From the NCBI GenBank assembly GCA_024276815.1, contig JAJRWM010000186.1:1-15480 (forward strand): a stretch of DNA of 15,480 nucleotides, written 5' to 3'. The position numbers and the translations under genes were made by a program. This document shows positions 1 to 9,124 of this stretch, in pieces. The notes under the pieces are model-generated. The model saw only the letters and a list, made by a program, of their open reading frames with translations, was not told the DNA's origin and ran no database searches. This DNA is from a bacterium. GTDB lineage: Bacteria; JACRDZ01; JAJRWM01. Each line of letters opens with the position of its first letter. The stretch's first letter is position 1.

Positions 1-3000
1 AACACGATAACCAAGTATATCGCGCCGCTCGATTCAACCGTGCCGGCCTGGAATTCCACCGTGGGTATTGTTGATGCCGTGAACACCTTCCAGGGCGAAG
101 AGGTTATCGTTTACTGGAACGGCGCGACCGATACCGGCAGCGCTCCGGTTACCTACAATATCTACTATTCCACGACCGCTCCCGTGACACTGGGAACAAA
201 GATTGCCGCTGTCAGCGGAAATCCTTCCGCTCCCAATGACTGGGAATACACCGTTACCGGTTTAACCAATAATGTAGAGTATGGATTTGTTGTCAGAGCG
301 CAGGACAGCGCCACTATCGTTAATGAAGATACCAACGTCGTGACTCTTTCAAGCTTGCCGTCCGATACTGTGGCGCCGAACTGGAGCGGCGGCAACGGGT
401 TGGTTGTTGATGGCAGCGGTTATGGTGATGAGATAACCCTGACCTGGAACGCCGCTTCTGACAACACTCTGCCGATTACCTATAATATCTATCAGGCTGA
501 ATCTCCCGGCGGAGAGGTCTTCACGACGCCGACCGCCAGCACTTTGGATACCACTTATAATTTGAACGGTTTAACCAACGGAACCACCTATTATTATGTC
601 GTTCGCGCCCAGGATAACGCGCCGGTGCCCAATGAAGATACCAATACCGGCGAGGTTTCGGATGTTGTCGTTGACGGCGATCCTCCGGTTTGGTACAGCA
701 CGACCGGTATCGCCAACATCTTCTCAGCCTCCGAACTGGTCGGCGATTCCCGGGTTAGTTTGAAATGGAGCAGCGCCGTCGATTTTAATACCGTGCATTA
801 CAATGTTTATTATACGGACAGTCCGACCGATCCGGTGACCAACGGTATCCAGTTGTATCATGTCTCCTATGCCAACGATCCCTCGTACGATCATAGTTAT
901 ATCGTCACCGGTCTGACTAATGGCGTTTCCTACCGCTTTGTCTTGAGAGCGCAGGACCAACTGGGGCAGGAAGAAACCAACTATTTTGTCCAAAGCGCGA
1001 TACCGACAGCCGATACGGACGCTCCGACCTGGCCTATTACGACCGGCGCCCGGCTGGCCGAGGGTAAAGACGCCAGCGTGATTGTCAGTTGGAACATGGC
1101 GTCCGATCTCAGCGAGCCGATTAAATATAATCTCTACTATAATACGAGTTCCGACGCCACCAACGGCACCAAGCTGGCTGATGTCACCACCGCGACCGGC
1201 AATGGCTATCATTATCAGTATCAACTTACCGGGCTTACCAACGGCGTTACTTATTACTTTGTTGTACGAGCCGAAGACGATGCCCTGATTCCCAATGAGG
1301 ACCTTAATACCCAGACAGTGTCAGCCGCGCCCGTGGCGGATAACAATCCTCCTGAGTGGAGCGGCAATGTTGGCGTCCAGGCTTTGTTCGCCAGCGATCT
1401 GATGGTTCGCGTAGAATGGGATCAGGCGGTCGATTCGGAGGGCAGCGATCCGGTTAATTATCTGGTTTACTATAATACGAGCGCGGTGGTGACCTCCGGC
1501 ACGCCGAGCGTGAAAAATGTCGGCGGTACGATTCCGGCTGGTTCCGAGTATGGTTATTCAACTGAAATTACCGGCTTGACCAATGGGGTGACCTATTACT
1601 TTATGGTGCGGGCAGTCGATTCAGCGTCTGTTCCCAACGAAGACCAGAACTTTATCACGCTGGGGGCGACTCCGGGCGGCTTGTTCTACGACAGTACCGA
1701 TGCCGCGGGCATTAATGACAGTTTCGAAAGCTACGGCGTGGCCATGAACGATTATGACAATGACGGGTTGCTGGATATCTACACCGCTAATTATAACGCT
1801 CAAAACAGAATGTATCATAATGACGGTTCCTTCGGCTTTACCAACGTCGCTTCAACTCTCGGCGTTAATTCCACTATGGATACCTATGGCGTTAACTTAA
1901 CCGACTATGACAATGACGATGATCCTGACCTGTTCCTGGCCAACGACGATACCATGATCGAATTCTATCGCAATGAAGCCGGCAGCAGCTTTACCAACTT
2001 TACTACCGGCGCCGCCCTTGGTATTGATAAATACAGCGCCTCGGCGATTTCCGCCGATTACGATAATGACGGCGACCTGGACGTTTACGTGATTCGGGGT
2101 GTGGGCAGTAACGGTAAGCCTAACGTTTTGTACCGCAATAAAGGCGGCAACCTGTTTGAGGTTGTGACTACCGAGGCCCAGGTCGAGGACAGCGGCATCG
2201 GCGCCAGCGGCGTCTTTACAGATATTGATAATGACGGTGATCTGGATCTTTACGTTGTTAACGGGGCCGGCACATTGGATCAACTCAATAATCTGTTCGT
2301 CAATAACGGCGACGGCACCTTCACTTTAAATAACTTCCTGGGGCTGAACGATACCGGTAGCGGCACCTCAGTAGCCGCCGGCGATGTCAACAACGATGGC
2401 TATGTGGATATTTATGTGGGTAATTTCAACCAGATCAATAATATTTATATCAACGATGGCACGGGTAATTTCAACCAGTCCAATACCTTGTTCAATTTGC
2501 CTTTGCCGGCCAACCCGACCAAGAGTGTCGCGATGGGCGACGTTAATAATGACGGTTACCTGGATATCTTTGTCGTTAACGATGGCGTCAATAACGTCCT
2601 TTACCTCAATGATCTCAACGGTAGCGGCAAGTTTGTCGACGCTACGATTCAGTGCAATTTAAGCAACGCCTACTCCGGCTCGGCCGCCGCCTTTGGCGAT
2701 GTCGATAACGACGGCGACCTGGATCTGTTCCTGACCAACCGCTTGGCCGGCAAGAATCGTTTGTACAGCAACCTGCAGGATACGGTCAGCGGTAATAACT
2801 GGTTAAAGGTTCATCTCGAAGGTATCTCGTATGATACCTCGACCAATAATACGTCGGAAAACCGGGACGCTGTTGGTTCTCAGGTGAAATTATACGTGGC
2901 GGATGGCACTTTTACCAACCTGTTGCAGATGCGCGAGATCAGTGGCGGAACCGGATTTGGCAGTCAGAACGAACTGACGGCTCACTTCGGGCTGGGTGCT

Positions 3001-6000
3001 ACGACCGTGGTTGATATCGAGGCCTTCAGAGGTGATAACCGGGTCAGACTGACGAACCAAACCTCCAACCAGTTAATTAATATCCAGGAAGCCTATGATA
3101 CGACTGATCCCTACTGGCTAACGACCACCGGCATTCAGGCCGCTGCCCCCGGTGATTTAAGGGTGACAGTTGCCTGGAATGACGCTGCCGATAGTAATGG
3201 GCCGGTAACTTACAATATCTACTATGACATTACCAGTCCGGTTCGGATTGGAACGGCGGCGTCATTAGTTTACAGCGTGACCGGAAATACCTCCGGCGTT
3301 GGCTTTGATCATTTCTACGAAGTAACCGGCCTGACCAATTTTATGCATTACTACTTCGCTGTGCAAGCGCTTGATATGGTCGGGAATGACGACAGCAATA
3401 TCGTTGAGATCCACGCTCAGCCGATGGCCGAGTATGATCCGCCTACCTGGCTGACGACCACCGGCGTGCAGCAGGCGTTTGCCGGTGAAACCCAGATCAT
3501 TGTCGCCTGGAACGGAGCGACCGACGCGAGTCCGCCCCTGAAATATAATGTCTATTACAGTACTGGCGCTGATCCGTTTGTGGGCACCAAGTTGCCGGAC
3601 GTTGCCACCACCGAACCAAGCCGTTGGGGCGCTCAGGACAGCGGCGGCTGGGATTATCAGTATATTATCAATGGGCTTACTCTGGGTCAGACCTACTCCG
3701 TGGGAGTCAGGGCTGAGGACAGCGCTCAATATTCGAATCAAGAAACCAATACAGTAATCAAAAGTAATGTGACCCTTGGCAATAATCCGCCTACCTGGCT
3801 GACGACTACCGGTATCCAGACCGCTAAGGAAGTTGAGACCCTGTTCGGGGCCGTTGATATCACCTGGGTGGGCGCCTGGGATCCGACCGGTCCGGTAACT
3901 TATAACATCTATTATGATACCAAGGAAAACGAAGTATTTAATGATCTGGTTGATGAGGAACAGTTTAATATTGATATTACTGACCCTCTCGACGGCGCGA
4001 CCTTCAGCGCGACCTCGGGCGTGGCCAGTAAGCTAAGGGCGCAAAAACAAGGCGGCGGTACTATAATTATTGACGGCGCTTCCGATCCGACTTATCCCGG
4101 CGTTGGTCATATTACCAGTCCGGGCGCTACTGACAGCGCGTCTGTTCTCTCGGCCAGCGCGCTGACCGCTCCTTACAAAATTGTTTACCAGATTGATAAC
4201 CTGGCTAATATTACCGACGGCGGCTTGAGGATGGGGATCTTCAATACCATAACCTTGCCGGTTACCGCGGCCGGCTGGGATAACGCCGGGGTCGCGAGCG
4301 GGGGCGGGGGCGGCGCCAAGGTCTATATCCAGTTCGCGGGCGACGGCAATGTTTATCTGGCCTATCGTGACGTTAACGGCGACCTCTGGCGATTTGATAA
4401 AACCACCGCGAAAACCGGTAACTGGTACAAAGAAGGCACCATTGACTTTGGTTTGATTGAATATGATAAATGGGTAACTCAAAAAGCTTACCATGTTGAA
4501 ATTGAAAGAACAGCGGCCGATGATTATTACCTGAGGATTAAAAATGATTCCGAAGTCCTCCTGGTCGAAGCTTCAATCGCCGCCGCCAGTGTCAGAGACG
4601 GCGCGGTCGCTGAATACCTGGCGATTGGTGATGTGACCAGTGACGAGGCTACCGTCAGCGTTGATCTGGACGATGTTTGTCTGGACTCGAATGTTACCGT
4701 GCCCGCCGTTCCGGAAATAACCAATGTCGGTCACCTGGAGGGCACGATCACCAATCGGGTCACCGGTCTTGACGATAATAAGCGCTACTTCTTTGGCGTG
4801 AGGGCTGTTGACGGGGCCGGAAACGAAGATACCAACACCGTCATCCTCAGTCCCGCCCTGACAAAAGACCTGCAGGATGGCTGGAATATGATTACCATGC
4901 CCTGGCAGCCGCTTTCATCCGATCCTCAGGATATCTTTGGCGACGATATTCAATACCAATTGTATATGTGGGAGTATGACGCGGCTCTTACCCCGCCGTA
5001 TTCCGCTCCCTCCTCACTGGAACTGGGACGCGGATACTGGCTCTGGGGTTGGCAGGCCGGTGTAACTGTTGATGTTGACGGCGAAGAGCGGGTTTCACCG
5101 CTGACTGTTCAGATCAGCGCGGGCTGGAATATCATCGGCGCTCCGTTTGCCTTTGATATCCTGATGAATGAAGTGGAGGTGGATACTATCCCACCGACTT
5201 CTACCAGGCTTTTAGGCCAGGCTCAGTCGGACGGTCTTCTGGTCGCCGCGATTTATAATTATGAAAACGGCGGCTATGTCGTCGATATCCTGCCTGATGG
5301 GCTGATGGATATGTGGAATGGTTACTGGATCTACGCGTTGTCCGATTTAAATATTACCATGTCGCCCAATCCGGCCACCGGCGGTAATAGCAAGATGATG
5401 GCGCCGGGAAAAACCGGTAAACGCGTTATGTACGCCGCGGGAAGCGACCGGGAGGTTAACTTCAACGTCGCGGATGACAATACTTATTCTACCCTCAAAG
5501 CGGCCTACGGGGTTATCTACAGCGACGCTTACCGCTTCCTTGATGATAACAGCAGCAATGAGGACCTTTCATCGGCTGAGCCGCCAACCAATTCAGTTTA
5601 CGCCTACTTCCCGGCCTCGGATGGCGTTGGTATTCCCGGTTACAGCGATGTCTTCATGTGGGATAAGAGGGACGCGGATGTTACCGAAGGCTGGGCCTTC
5701 GAGGTTACCTATCCGGCCGGTAGCGCCAAGGCTGATTTGCCGGTTACCGTAAGCTGGCTGGCCGGCGATATCGACGCGATCAGCAGCGGCTATCTACCAA
5801 GGCTGATTGATGTCGAGGGCTGCACAGAGGTTAATATGCGCCTGGCCACCAGTTATACCTTTACCTATGGTAGTGCCGGCAGTGTGCGGCACTTCCAGTT
5901 TGTGCTGAGCGATAACAGCGATACCACTCCGCCGCCGGCCGTTACGGTGAATGTCAATTCCACCGGTATGGAAGGGGAGGCGCGCATCGACTGGAGCGGT

Positions 6001-7794
6001 TATACTGCGCCCGCTGATTTGGAATCATATATCGTTTATCAGCAAACCGGTGATTTTAGCTCAGTTGATGGCTTGGCGCCGCTGACTGTTTTGAATCAGG
6101 ATGTGCTGAGTTATACCGTTGATAATCTGATTCTGGGCAATACCTGTTACTATGCCGTGGTCGCTCAGGATACCAGCGGTAACAAGGATAACAACGTTAC
6201 CACGGTTTCCTTTACGCCGCAGGCTGATACGACATCGCCCGGGATTGTCACCATTAGCGCTACTGATACCGGCGAAGGCGGAACCGTTCAGTTGAGTTGG
6301 GCCGGCTACTCTCCGCCGGTTGACCTGGAAAGTTACGAAGTGTATTATGATACGCTAGATTTCAGCGATATTAGTGCGATGACGCCAGCCGCTACCCTGG
6401 TTTCCGGGGTCGCAAACTATAACGTCAGCGGTTTGACCAATGGTCAGCAATACTATTTCGCGGTCGTGGCGGTAGACTATAACGGGAACAAACTGGCCGG
6501 TGTCACGACGGCCGCGGCTACTCCCTCGGCGCCGTCTACTCCGACCACCTTGACGATTAACGTTACTCCAGCCGGAAGCAAGGTTTATCTCGATGGTAAT
6601 TATGGTTATCGGGGACGACTGATAACCGGAGCCGACTATGACAACGTAAGTCCCGGCTGGCATTTCTTCCGCGTTACCAAGCCCGGCTACGCTGACCAAT
6701 TGGTATCCAAGTATATCAACAACGGCCAGGCTAATGTAATTAACGTTACCCTGAGCCTGAAAGCCGATCAGGTTTATCTGCTGTTCAGCGACCTGCTGGG
6801 CGCGGATAACTCCCAGATTGTAACGCAACAGGTTGTTGACTGGGATAATGACAATGACAAGGACCTGTTGGTTAGTAAGGTGGACGGCTCGATCCTGATC
6901 TATCGCAATACCGGCAGTGATGAAACTCCGGTCCTGGGCGCTTCTCAGGTATTGCGGACGGCCTCCGGCGACTTTAACGGCGGCGAGGAAGTCAGCTTCT
7001 TTGTCGTTGACTGGAATGGCGACGGCTTGAAAGATATTATTTATGGTAACAGAAGCGGCCAGGTTTACTGGTGCGAAAATACCGGCGCGGACAGCAGTCC
7101 CGACTTGGCCGACATGGTTGTCCTGACCTTGACCGACGCCAGCGCTCTCGATGTGGGCGCTGACGCCAAGCCGGTTGTCGCTGATTGGGATAATGACGGC
7201 GACAAAGATTTGCTGGTCGGTAACAACGCCGGCGCGGTTATAGTCTTTGAAAACGTGGGCAGTAACAGTAACCCGCAATTCAATGCCGGCGTTAATCAAC
7301 TGGCCGGTGGTCAGGCGATTAACCTGGGCAGCGACGCCGCTCCGTTTATCTGTGACTGGGATAATGACGGGGACCTGGACCTGTTAGTCGGGGCCAGGGG
7401 TAAAGTCTATGTCTATAAAAATACCAACAATGATACCTCGCCGCAGCTCGCTGAGGCAAGTATGGTTAAAGCGAATGGCGTCAATCTCGATGTGGGTGAT
7501 CAGGCTAATCTCTTCGCTGTCGATTGGAATAATGACCGGCTGATGGATATTCTGATCAGCAATGAGGCCGGTAAGCTGAGTCTGTATCGGGCGCAATCGC
7601 CCAGCGGCGGTAACGGCGACATTGATGGTTCAGGACGGGTCGATGGTATGGATCTGATTATCCTGGGTCGGGCCTTCGGGGCGCAGGAAGGCGTGGACGC
7701 CAACTTCGACCCACGCGCCGACCTTAACGCTGACGGTCTTATTGATGGTAGTGACCTGCAAGTGCTTGCCGGCAACTTCGGCAGTGTGTACTAG
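1..7794 (+). CDS. Giant multidomain surface protein (FN3, FG-GAP/VCBS, ASPIC/UnbV, PEGA) with C-terminal dockerin; 5' partial
   Basis: The frame is open to base 1, so the N-terminus and any signal peptide lie outside the window; residues here count from the GTG at 40. Seen in order: five FN3-like modules (about 2-545), each with a DxxPPxW entry, a V-W strand, YNIYY and GLTNGVTYYFVVRA; an FG-GAP/VCBS block rich in DxDNDGDLDxY calcium loops (547-915); an ASPIC/UnbV-like domain (918-1019, NWLKVHLEG and GFGSQNE); three more FN3 modules (1021-1606), the last split by a LamG-like insert (about 1297-1552); paired GWNMITMPW and GWNIIGAPF modules (1607-1778); a beta-rich region (1802-1961); two FN3 modules (1963-2165); PEGA (2169-2243); a second FG-GAP block (2246-2521); and a type I dockerin (2527-2584). 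An extracellular adhesion or binding role is inferred. No catalytic domain is recognised. The cohesin lipoprotein gene begins 14 bases downstream, so the two are probably co-transcribed. Confidence 0.9.
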   Translation, partial: NTITKYIAPLDSTVPAWNSTVGIVDAVNTFQGEEVIVYWNGATDTGSAPVTYNIYYSTTAPVTLGTKIAAVSGNPSAPNDWEYTVTGLTNNVEYGFVVRAQDSATIVNEDTNVVTLSSLPSDTVAPNWSGGNGLVVDGSGYGDEITLTWNAASDNTLPITYNIYQAESPGGEVFTTPTASTLDTTYNLNGLTNGTTYYYVVRAQDNAPVPNEDTNTGEVSDVVVDGDPPVWYSTTGIANIFSASELVGDSRVSLKWSSAVDFNTVHYNVYYTDSPTDPVTNGIQLYHVSYANDPSYDHSYIVTGLTNGVSYRFVLRAQDQLGQEETNYFVQSAIPTADTDAPTWPITTGARLAEGKDASVIVSWNMASDLSEPIKYNLYYNTSSDATNGTKLADVTTATGNGYHYQYQLTGLTNGVTYYFVVRAEDDALIPNEDLNTQTVSAAPVADNNPPEWSGNVGVQALFASDLMVRVEWDQAVDSEGSDPVNYLVYYNTSAVVTSGTPSVKNVGGTIPAGSEYGYSTEITGLTNGVTYYFMVRAVDSASVPNEDQNFITLGATPGGLFYDSTDAAGINDSFESYGVAMNDYDNDGLLDIYTANYNAQNRMYHNDGSFGFTNVASTLGVNSTMDTYGVNLTDYDNDDDPDLFLANDDTMIEFYRNEAGSSFTNFTTGAALGIDKYSASAISADYDNDGDLDVYVIRGVGSNGKPNVLYRNKGGNLFEVVTTEAQVEDSGIGASGVFTDIDNDGDLDLYVVNGAGTLDQLNNLFVNNGDGTFTLNNFLGLNDTGSGTSVAAGDVNNDGYVDIYVGNFNQINNIYINDGTGNFNQSNTLFNLPLPANPTKSVAMGDVNNDGYLDIFVVNDGVNNVLYLNDLNGSGKFVDATIQCNLSNAYSGSAAAFGDVDNDGDLDLFLTNRLAGKNRLYSNLQDTVSGNNWLKVHLEGISYDTSTNNTSENRDAVGSQVKLYVADGTFTNLLQMREISGGTGFGSQNELTAHFGLGATTVVDIEAFRGDNRVRLTNQTSNQLINIQEAYDTTDPYWLTTTGIQAAAPGDLRVTVAWNDAADSNGPVTYNIYYDITSPVRIGTAASLVYSVTGNTSGVGFDHFYEVTGLTNFMHYYFAVQALDMVGNDDSNIVEIHAQPMAEYDPPTWLTTTGVQQAFAGETQIIVAWNGATDASPPLKYNVYYSTGADPFVGTKLPDVATTEPSRWGAQDSGGWDYQYIINGLTLGQTYSVGVRAEDSAQYSNQETNTVIKSNVTLGNNPPTWLTTTGIQTAKEVETLFGAVDITWVGAWDPTGPVTYNIYYDTKENEVFNDLVDEEQFNIDITDPLDGATFSATSGVASKLRAQKQGGGTIIIDGASDPTYPGVGHITSPGATDSASVLSASALTAPYKIVYQIDNLANITDGGLRMGIFNTITLPVTAAGWDNAGVASGGGGGAKVYIQFAGDGNVYLAYRDVNGDLWRFDKTTAKTGNWYKEGTIDFGLIEYDKWVTQKAYHVEIERTAADDYYLRIKNDSEVLLVEASIAAASVRDGAVAEYLAIGDVTSDEATVSVDLDDVCLDSNVTVPAVPEITNVGHLEGTITNRVTGLDDNKRYFFGVRAVDGAGNEDTNTVILSPALTKDLQDGWNMITMPWQPLSSDPQDIFGDDIQYQLYMWEYDAALTPPYSAPSSLELGRGYWLWGWQAGVTVDVDGEERVSPLTVQISAGWNIIGAPFAFDILMNEVEVDTIPPTSTRLLGQAQSDGLLVAAIYNYENGGYVVDILPDGLMDMWNGYWIYALSDLNITMSPNPATGGNSKMMAPGKTGKRVMYAAGSDREVNFNVADDNTYSTLKAAYGVIYSDAYRFLDDNSSNEDLSSAEPPTNSVYAYFPASDGVGIPGYSDVFMWDKRDADVTEGWAFEVTYPAGSAKADLPVTVSWLAGDIDAISSGYLPRLIDVEGCTEVNMRLATSYTFTYGSAGSVRHFQFVLSDNSDTTPPPAVTVNVNSTGMEGEARIDWSGYTAPADLESYIVYQQTGDFSSVDGLAPLTVLNQDVLSYTVDNLILGNTCYYAVVAQDTSGNKDNNVTTVSFTPQADTTSPGIVTISATDTGEGGTVQLSWAGYSPPVDLESYEVYYDTLDFSDISAMTPAATLVSGVANYNVSGLTNGQQYYFAVVAVDYNGNKLAGVTTAAATPSAPSTPTTLTINVTPAGSKVYLDGNYGYRGRLITGADYDNVSPGWHFFRVTKPGYADQLVSKYINNGQANVINVTLSLKADQVYLLFSDLLGADNSQIVTQQVVDWDNDNDKDLLVSKVDGSILIYRNTGSDETPVLGASQVLRTASGDFNGGEEVSFFVVDWNGDGLKDIIYGNRSGQVYWCENTGADSSPDLADMVVLTLTDASALDVGADAKPVVADWDNDGDKDLLVGNNAGAVIVFENVGSNSNPQFNAGVNQLAGGQAINLGSDAAPFICDWDNDGDLDLLVGARGKVYVYKNTNNDTSPQLAEASMVKANGVNLDVGDQANLFAVDWNNDRLMDILISNEAGKLSLYRAQSPSGGNGDIDGSGRVDGMDLIILGRAFGAQEGVDANFDPRADLNADGLIDGSDLQVLAGNFGSVY
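7611..7791 (+). other. Type I dockerin domain at the C-terminus of the giant protein
   Basis: Two F-hand repeats close the protein. The first reads GDIDGSGRVDGMDLIILGRA and runs on to FG; the second reads DLNADGLIDGSDLQVLAGNF and then G. Both have Asp/Asn at calcium positions 1, 3 and 5, Asp at position 12, and the Leu-x-x-Leu-x-x-x-(Ala)-Phe-Gly helix typical of type I dockerins. Known of the family: dockerins bind cohesins with high affinity in a calcium-dependent way. Because it sits at the extreme C-terminus, directly before a gene encoding a cohesin, a direct partnership is likely but inferred. Confidence 0.9.
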
Positions 7795-7808
7795 ATGAAG
7801 TGGTCGTA

Positions 7809-8930
7809 ATGAAATATCTTCGGCGCTTGGTGCCGATTATTATAGCGCTGTTTTTTCTGTTGGCTAATGGTTGCGCTCCTCCACCCTCCGGTTCCGGAGG
7901 CGGCAGTAGTAGCGGGGGAGGGGGCGGTACCCATACGACGACAAAAGCCGGCATTCAGGGTAAATTGATTGTGCCTAACGGCGTCGCGCCAAAGCAAGCG
8001 AGAACAATGTACGCGGCGCTATCTGGAGATGTGTTGCCGGGAGCGACGGTAGTCTTGTCTGACGCTGATGGGACTCCCTTTGATACGACGGTATCTGACG
8101 TTAAGGGCGAGTATCTGTTTGATAATGTTGATCCAGGTAACAATTATCTTATCCATGCCAATCTTGGCAATATTAATCTCTATGGTCTTGTGCCGTTTGT
8201 GAACGATGTCGATGTCGATGTCGGTCAGATTGACGCGGCGTCAACCGCTGTTTATCTTTTAGCGCAATACTATGTTAATAACGATCCCGACTTTACCAGC
8301 ATCGCTGACGTTGATGTCGGAGCTTTGGAAACCTACCTGGAGCTTAATATCGCCCTGGTAAACGAAGTCGTGCAGGCGTTAGTTGATTTTGGCGATACCA
8401 ACGCTTCATCAGGAGATATTATTGATAATGTCAATAATACCGTTGTGACTGCCGCCGCGGCCGCGGCTAATGATACGGCGATATCAATTACCGCCAGCAA
8501 GGAAGTCCTGACGGTTAACGAGGAGTTCTTTGTTTACGTTAACGCGGGCTTCGTCACGGACCTTTACGGGGCGTCCTTTGGTCTTGAGTATGATTCCACC
8601 AAAATTCAGGTTAAGGATAGCGACTTGAGTGATACCACTATTCAGCCAACCTACGCTCAGGGGGATTTTTTTGACAGCGCGGCGTCTAACCTGCTGGTTG
8701 GTTTTGAAAACGGCGATTACGATAAGCTCCTGGTAGGAATCTCAAAAACCGGGCAGGTGGTCGGCAATGATGGTAATGGTAATCTGCTGAGAATTACTTT
8801 TAAAGCGTTGGATACTACCAGTTCAACTATCCTCTGTTTTGATTCCACATCAATGATAACGGATTCATCGGACAATGAGATTCCCACAAACAGCTGGGCT
8901 GACGTCTGTAAGGAAATTTCCATCCAATAA
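7809..8930 (+). CDS. Cohesin-domain lipoprotein (putative surface receptor for the dockerin protein)
   Basis: A 373-residue protein. The ATG at 7809 is preferred over the in-frame GTG at 7800 because it begins a classical lipoprotein signal (MKYLRR, hydrophobic stretch, LLANGC, lipidated Cys22). After Cys comes a Pro/Gly/Ser linker (23-42), then a carboxypeptidase-regulatory-like or CnaB-like beta-sandwich (about 47-115, LPGATVVLSDADG then GEYLFDNVDPG), a mostly helical, Ala-rich stretch (about 125-220), and a cohesin-like domain (about 223-373). Cohesin hallmarks are the VNEEFFVYVNAG strand, LYGASFGLEYDSTKIQV, the GDFF loop, and GNLLRITFKAL near the end. It follows the dockerin protein by 14 bases with only a weak Shine-Dalgarno (GAAGTGG), suggesting translational coupling. 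Likely role: membrane-anchored cohesin that tethers dockerin proteins. Membrane localisation (inner or outer) is not determinable here. No PEP-CTERM tail is present. Confidence 0.85.
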   Translation: MKYLRRLVPIIIALFFLLANGCAPPPSGSGGGSSSGGGGGTHTTTKAGIQGKLIVPNGVAPKQARTMYAALSGDVLPGATVVLSDADGTPFDTTVSDVKGEYLFDNVDPGNNYLIHANLGNINLYGLVPFVNDVDVDVGQIDAASTAVYLLAQYYVNNDPDFTSIADVDVGALETYLELNIALVNEVVQALVDFGDTNASSGDIIDNVNNTVVTAAAAAANDTAISITASKEVLTVNEEFFVYVNAGFVTDLYGASFGLEYDSTKIQVKDSDLSDTTIQPTYAQGDFFDSAASNLLVGFENGDYDKLLVGISKTGQVVGNDGNGNLLRITFKALDTTSSTILCFDSTSMITDSSDNEIPTNSWADVCKEISIQ

Positions 8931-8933
8931 CAG

Positions 8934-8974
8934 CAGGCTTACAGCCTGGGGATAGGTCGCTTCGCGACTTTTGA
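8934..8974 (+). terminator. Two consecutive hairpins just after the cohesin gene
   Basis: Hairpin one pairs CAGGCT (8934-8939) with AGCCTG (8943-8948) around a 3-base loop. Hairpin two pairs GTCGC (8956-8960) with GCGAC (8964-8968) around TTC, with possible A-T and G-T extension, and is followed by a short T run before GAACCC. They begin three bases after the stop codon, fitting transcription termination or mRNA 3'-end protection for the dockerin/cohesin unit. The T run is short, so termination efficiency is uncertain. Confidence 0.5.
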
Positions 8975-9057
8975 ACCCGCTTCGTAAAAGTACTCAGCTA
9001 CGTGTCAGGTAGTATTAAGCGAACAATTCTTTGCGAGCGGAATTGATGTGCCAACGG

Positions 9058-9103
9058 CAAGCATGGTCAAGCGGTAGGCTTGTTTAGGCTTGACTGTTTT
9101 TTG
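9058..9103 (+). repeat. Nested CAAGC/GCTTG inverted repeats with T run
   Basis: Two CAAGC copies (9058-9062, 9068-9072) are followed by two GCTTG copies (9078-9082, 9088-9092). They can form a nested stem with a symmetrical 5-base internal loop, or a single 7-bp stem GTCAAGC (9066-9072) with GCTTGAC (9088-9094). TGTTTTTTG follows. It may be a terminator for the cohesin transcript, but its right arm overlaps the putative -35 of the exosortase gene, so the function is unsettled. Confidence 0.45.
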
Positions 9104-9118
9104 TTCTGAAGCTACATT
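9090..9118 (+). promoter_or_regulatory. Putative sigma-70-type promoter of the exosortase gene, possibly leaderless
   Basis: TTGACT (9090-9095) matches five of six -35 positions. A 17-base spacer leads to TACATT (9113-9118), which matches four of six -10 positions. The ATG of the next gene lies seven bases after the -10 hexamer, where transcription would normally start, and no Shine-Dalgarno precedes that ATG. The promoter call is moderately supported; leaderless translation is an inference. Confidence 0.45.
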
Positions 9119-9124
9119 TGATTT

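Noticed and set aside
6355-7299. A 314-codon open frame on the - strand, with several smaller ones across the giant gene
   Set aside because: They lie opposite repetitive, Asp/Asn-rich coding sequence (GAT/AAT codons give long antisense frames), have no signal or domain, and the + strand frame carries clear domains.
7800-7808. GTG start for the cohesin lipoprotein
   Set aside because: The ATG at 7809 gives a cleaner lipoprotein signal (MKYLRR); the GTG only adds three residues and has no better Shine-Dalgarno.
8931-9110. Possible cyclic-di-GMP (GEMM) riboswitch upstream of the exosortase
   Set aside because: Hairpins are present, but I could not place the conserved GEMM core (the tetraloop and receptor-type motifs), so no riboswitch call is made.
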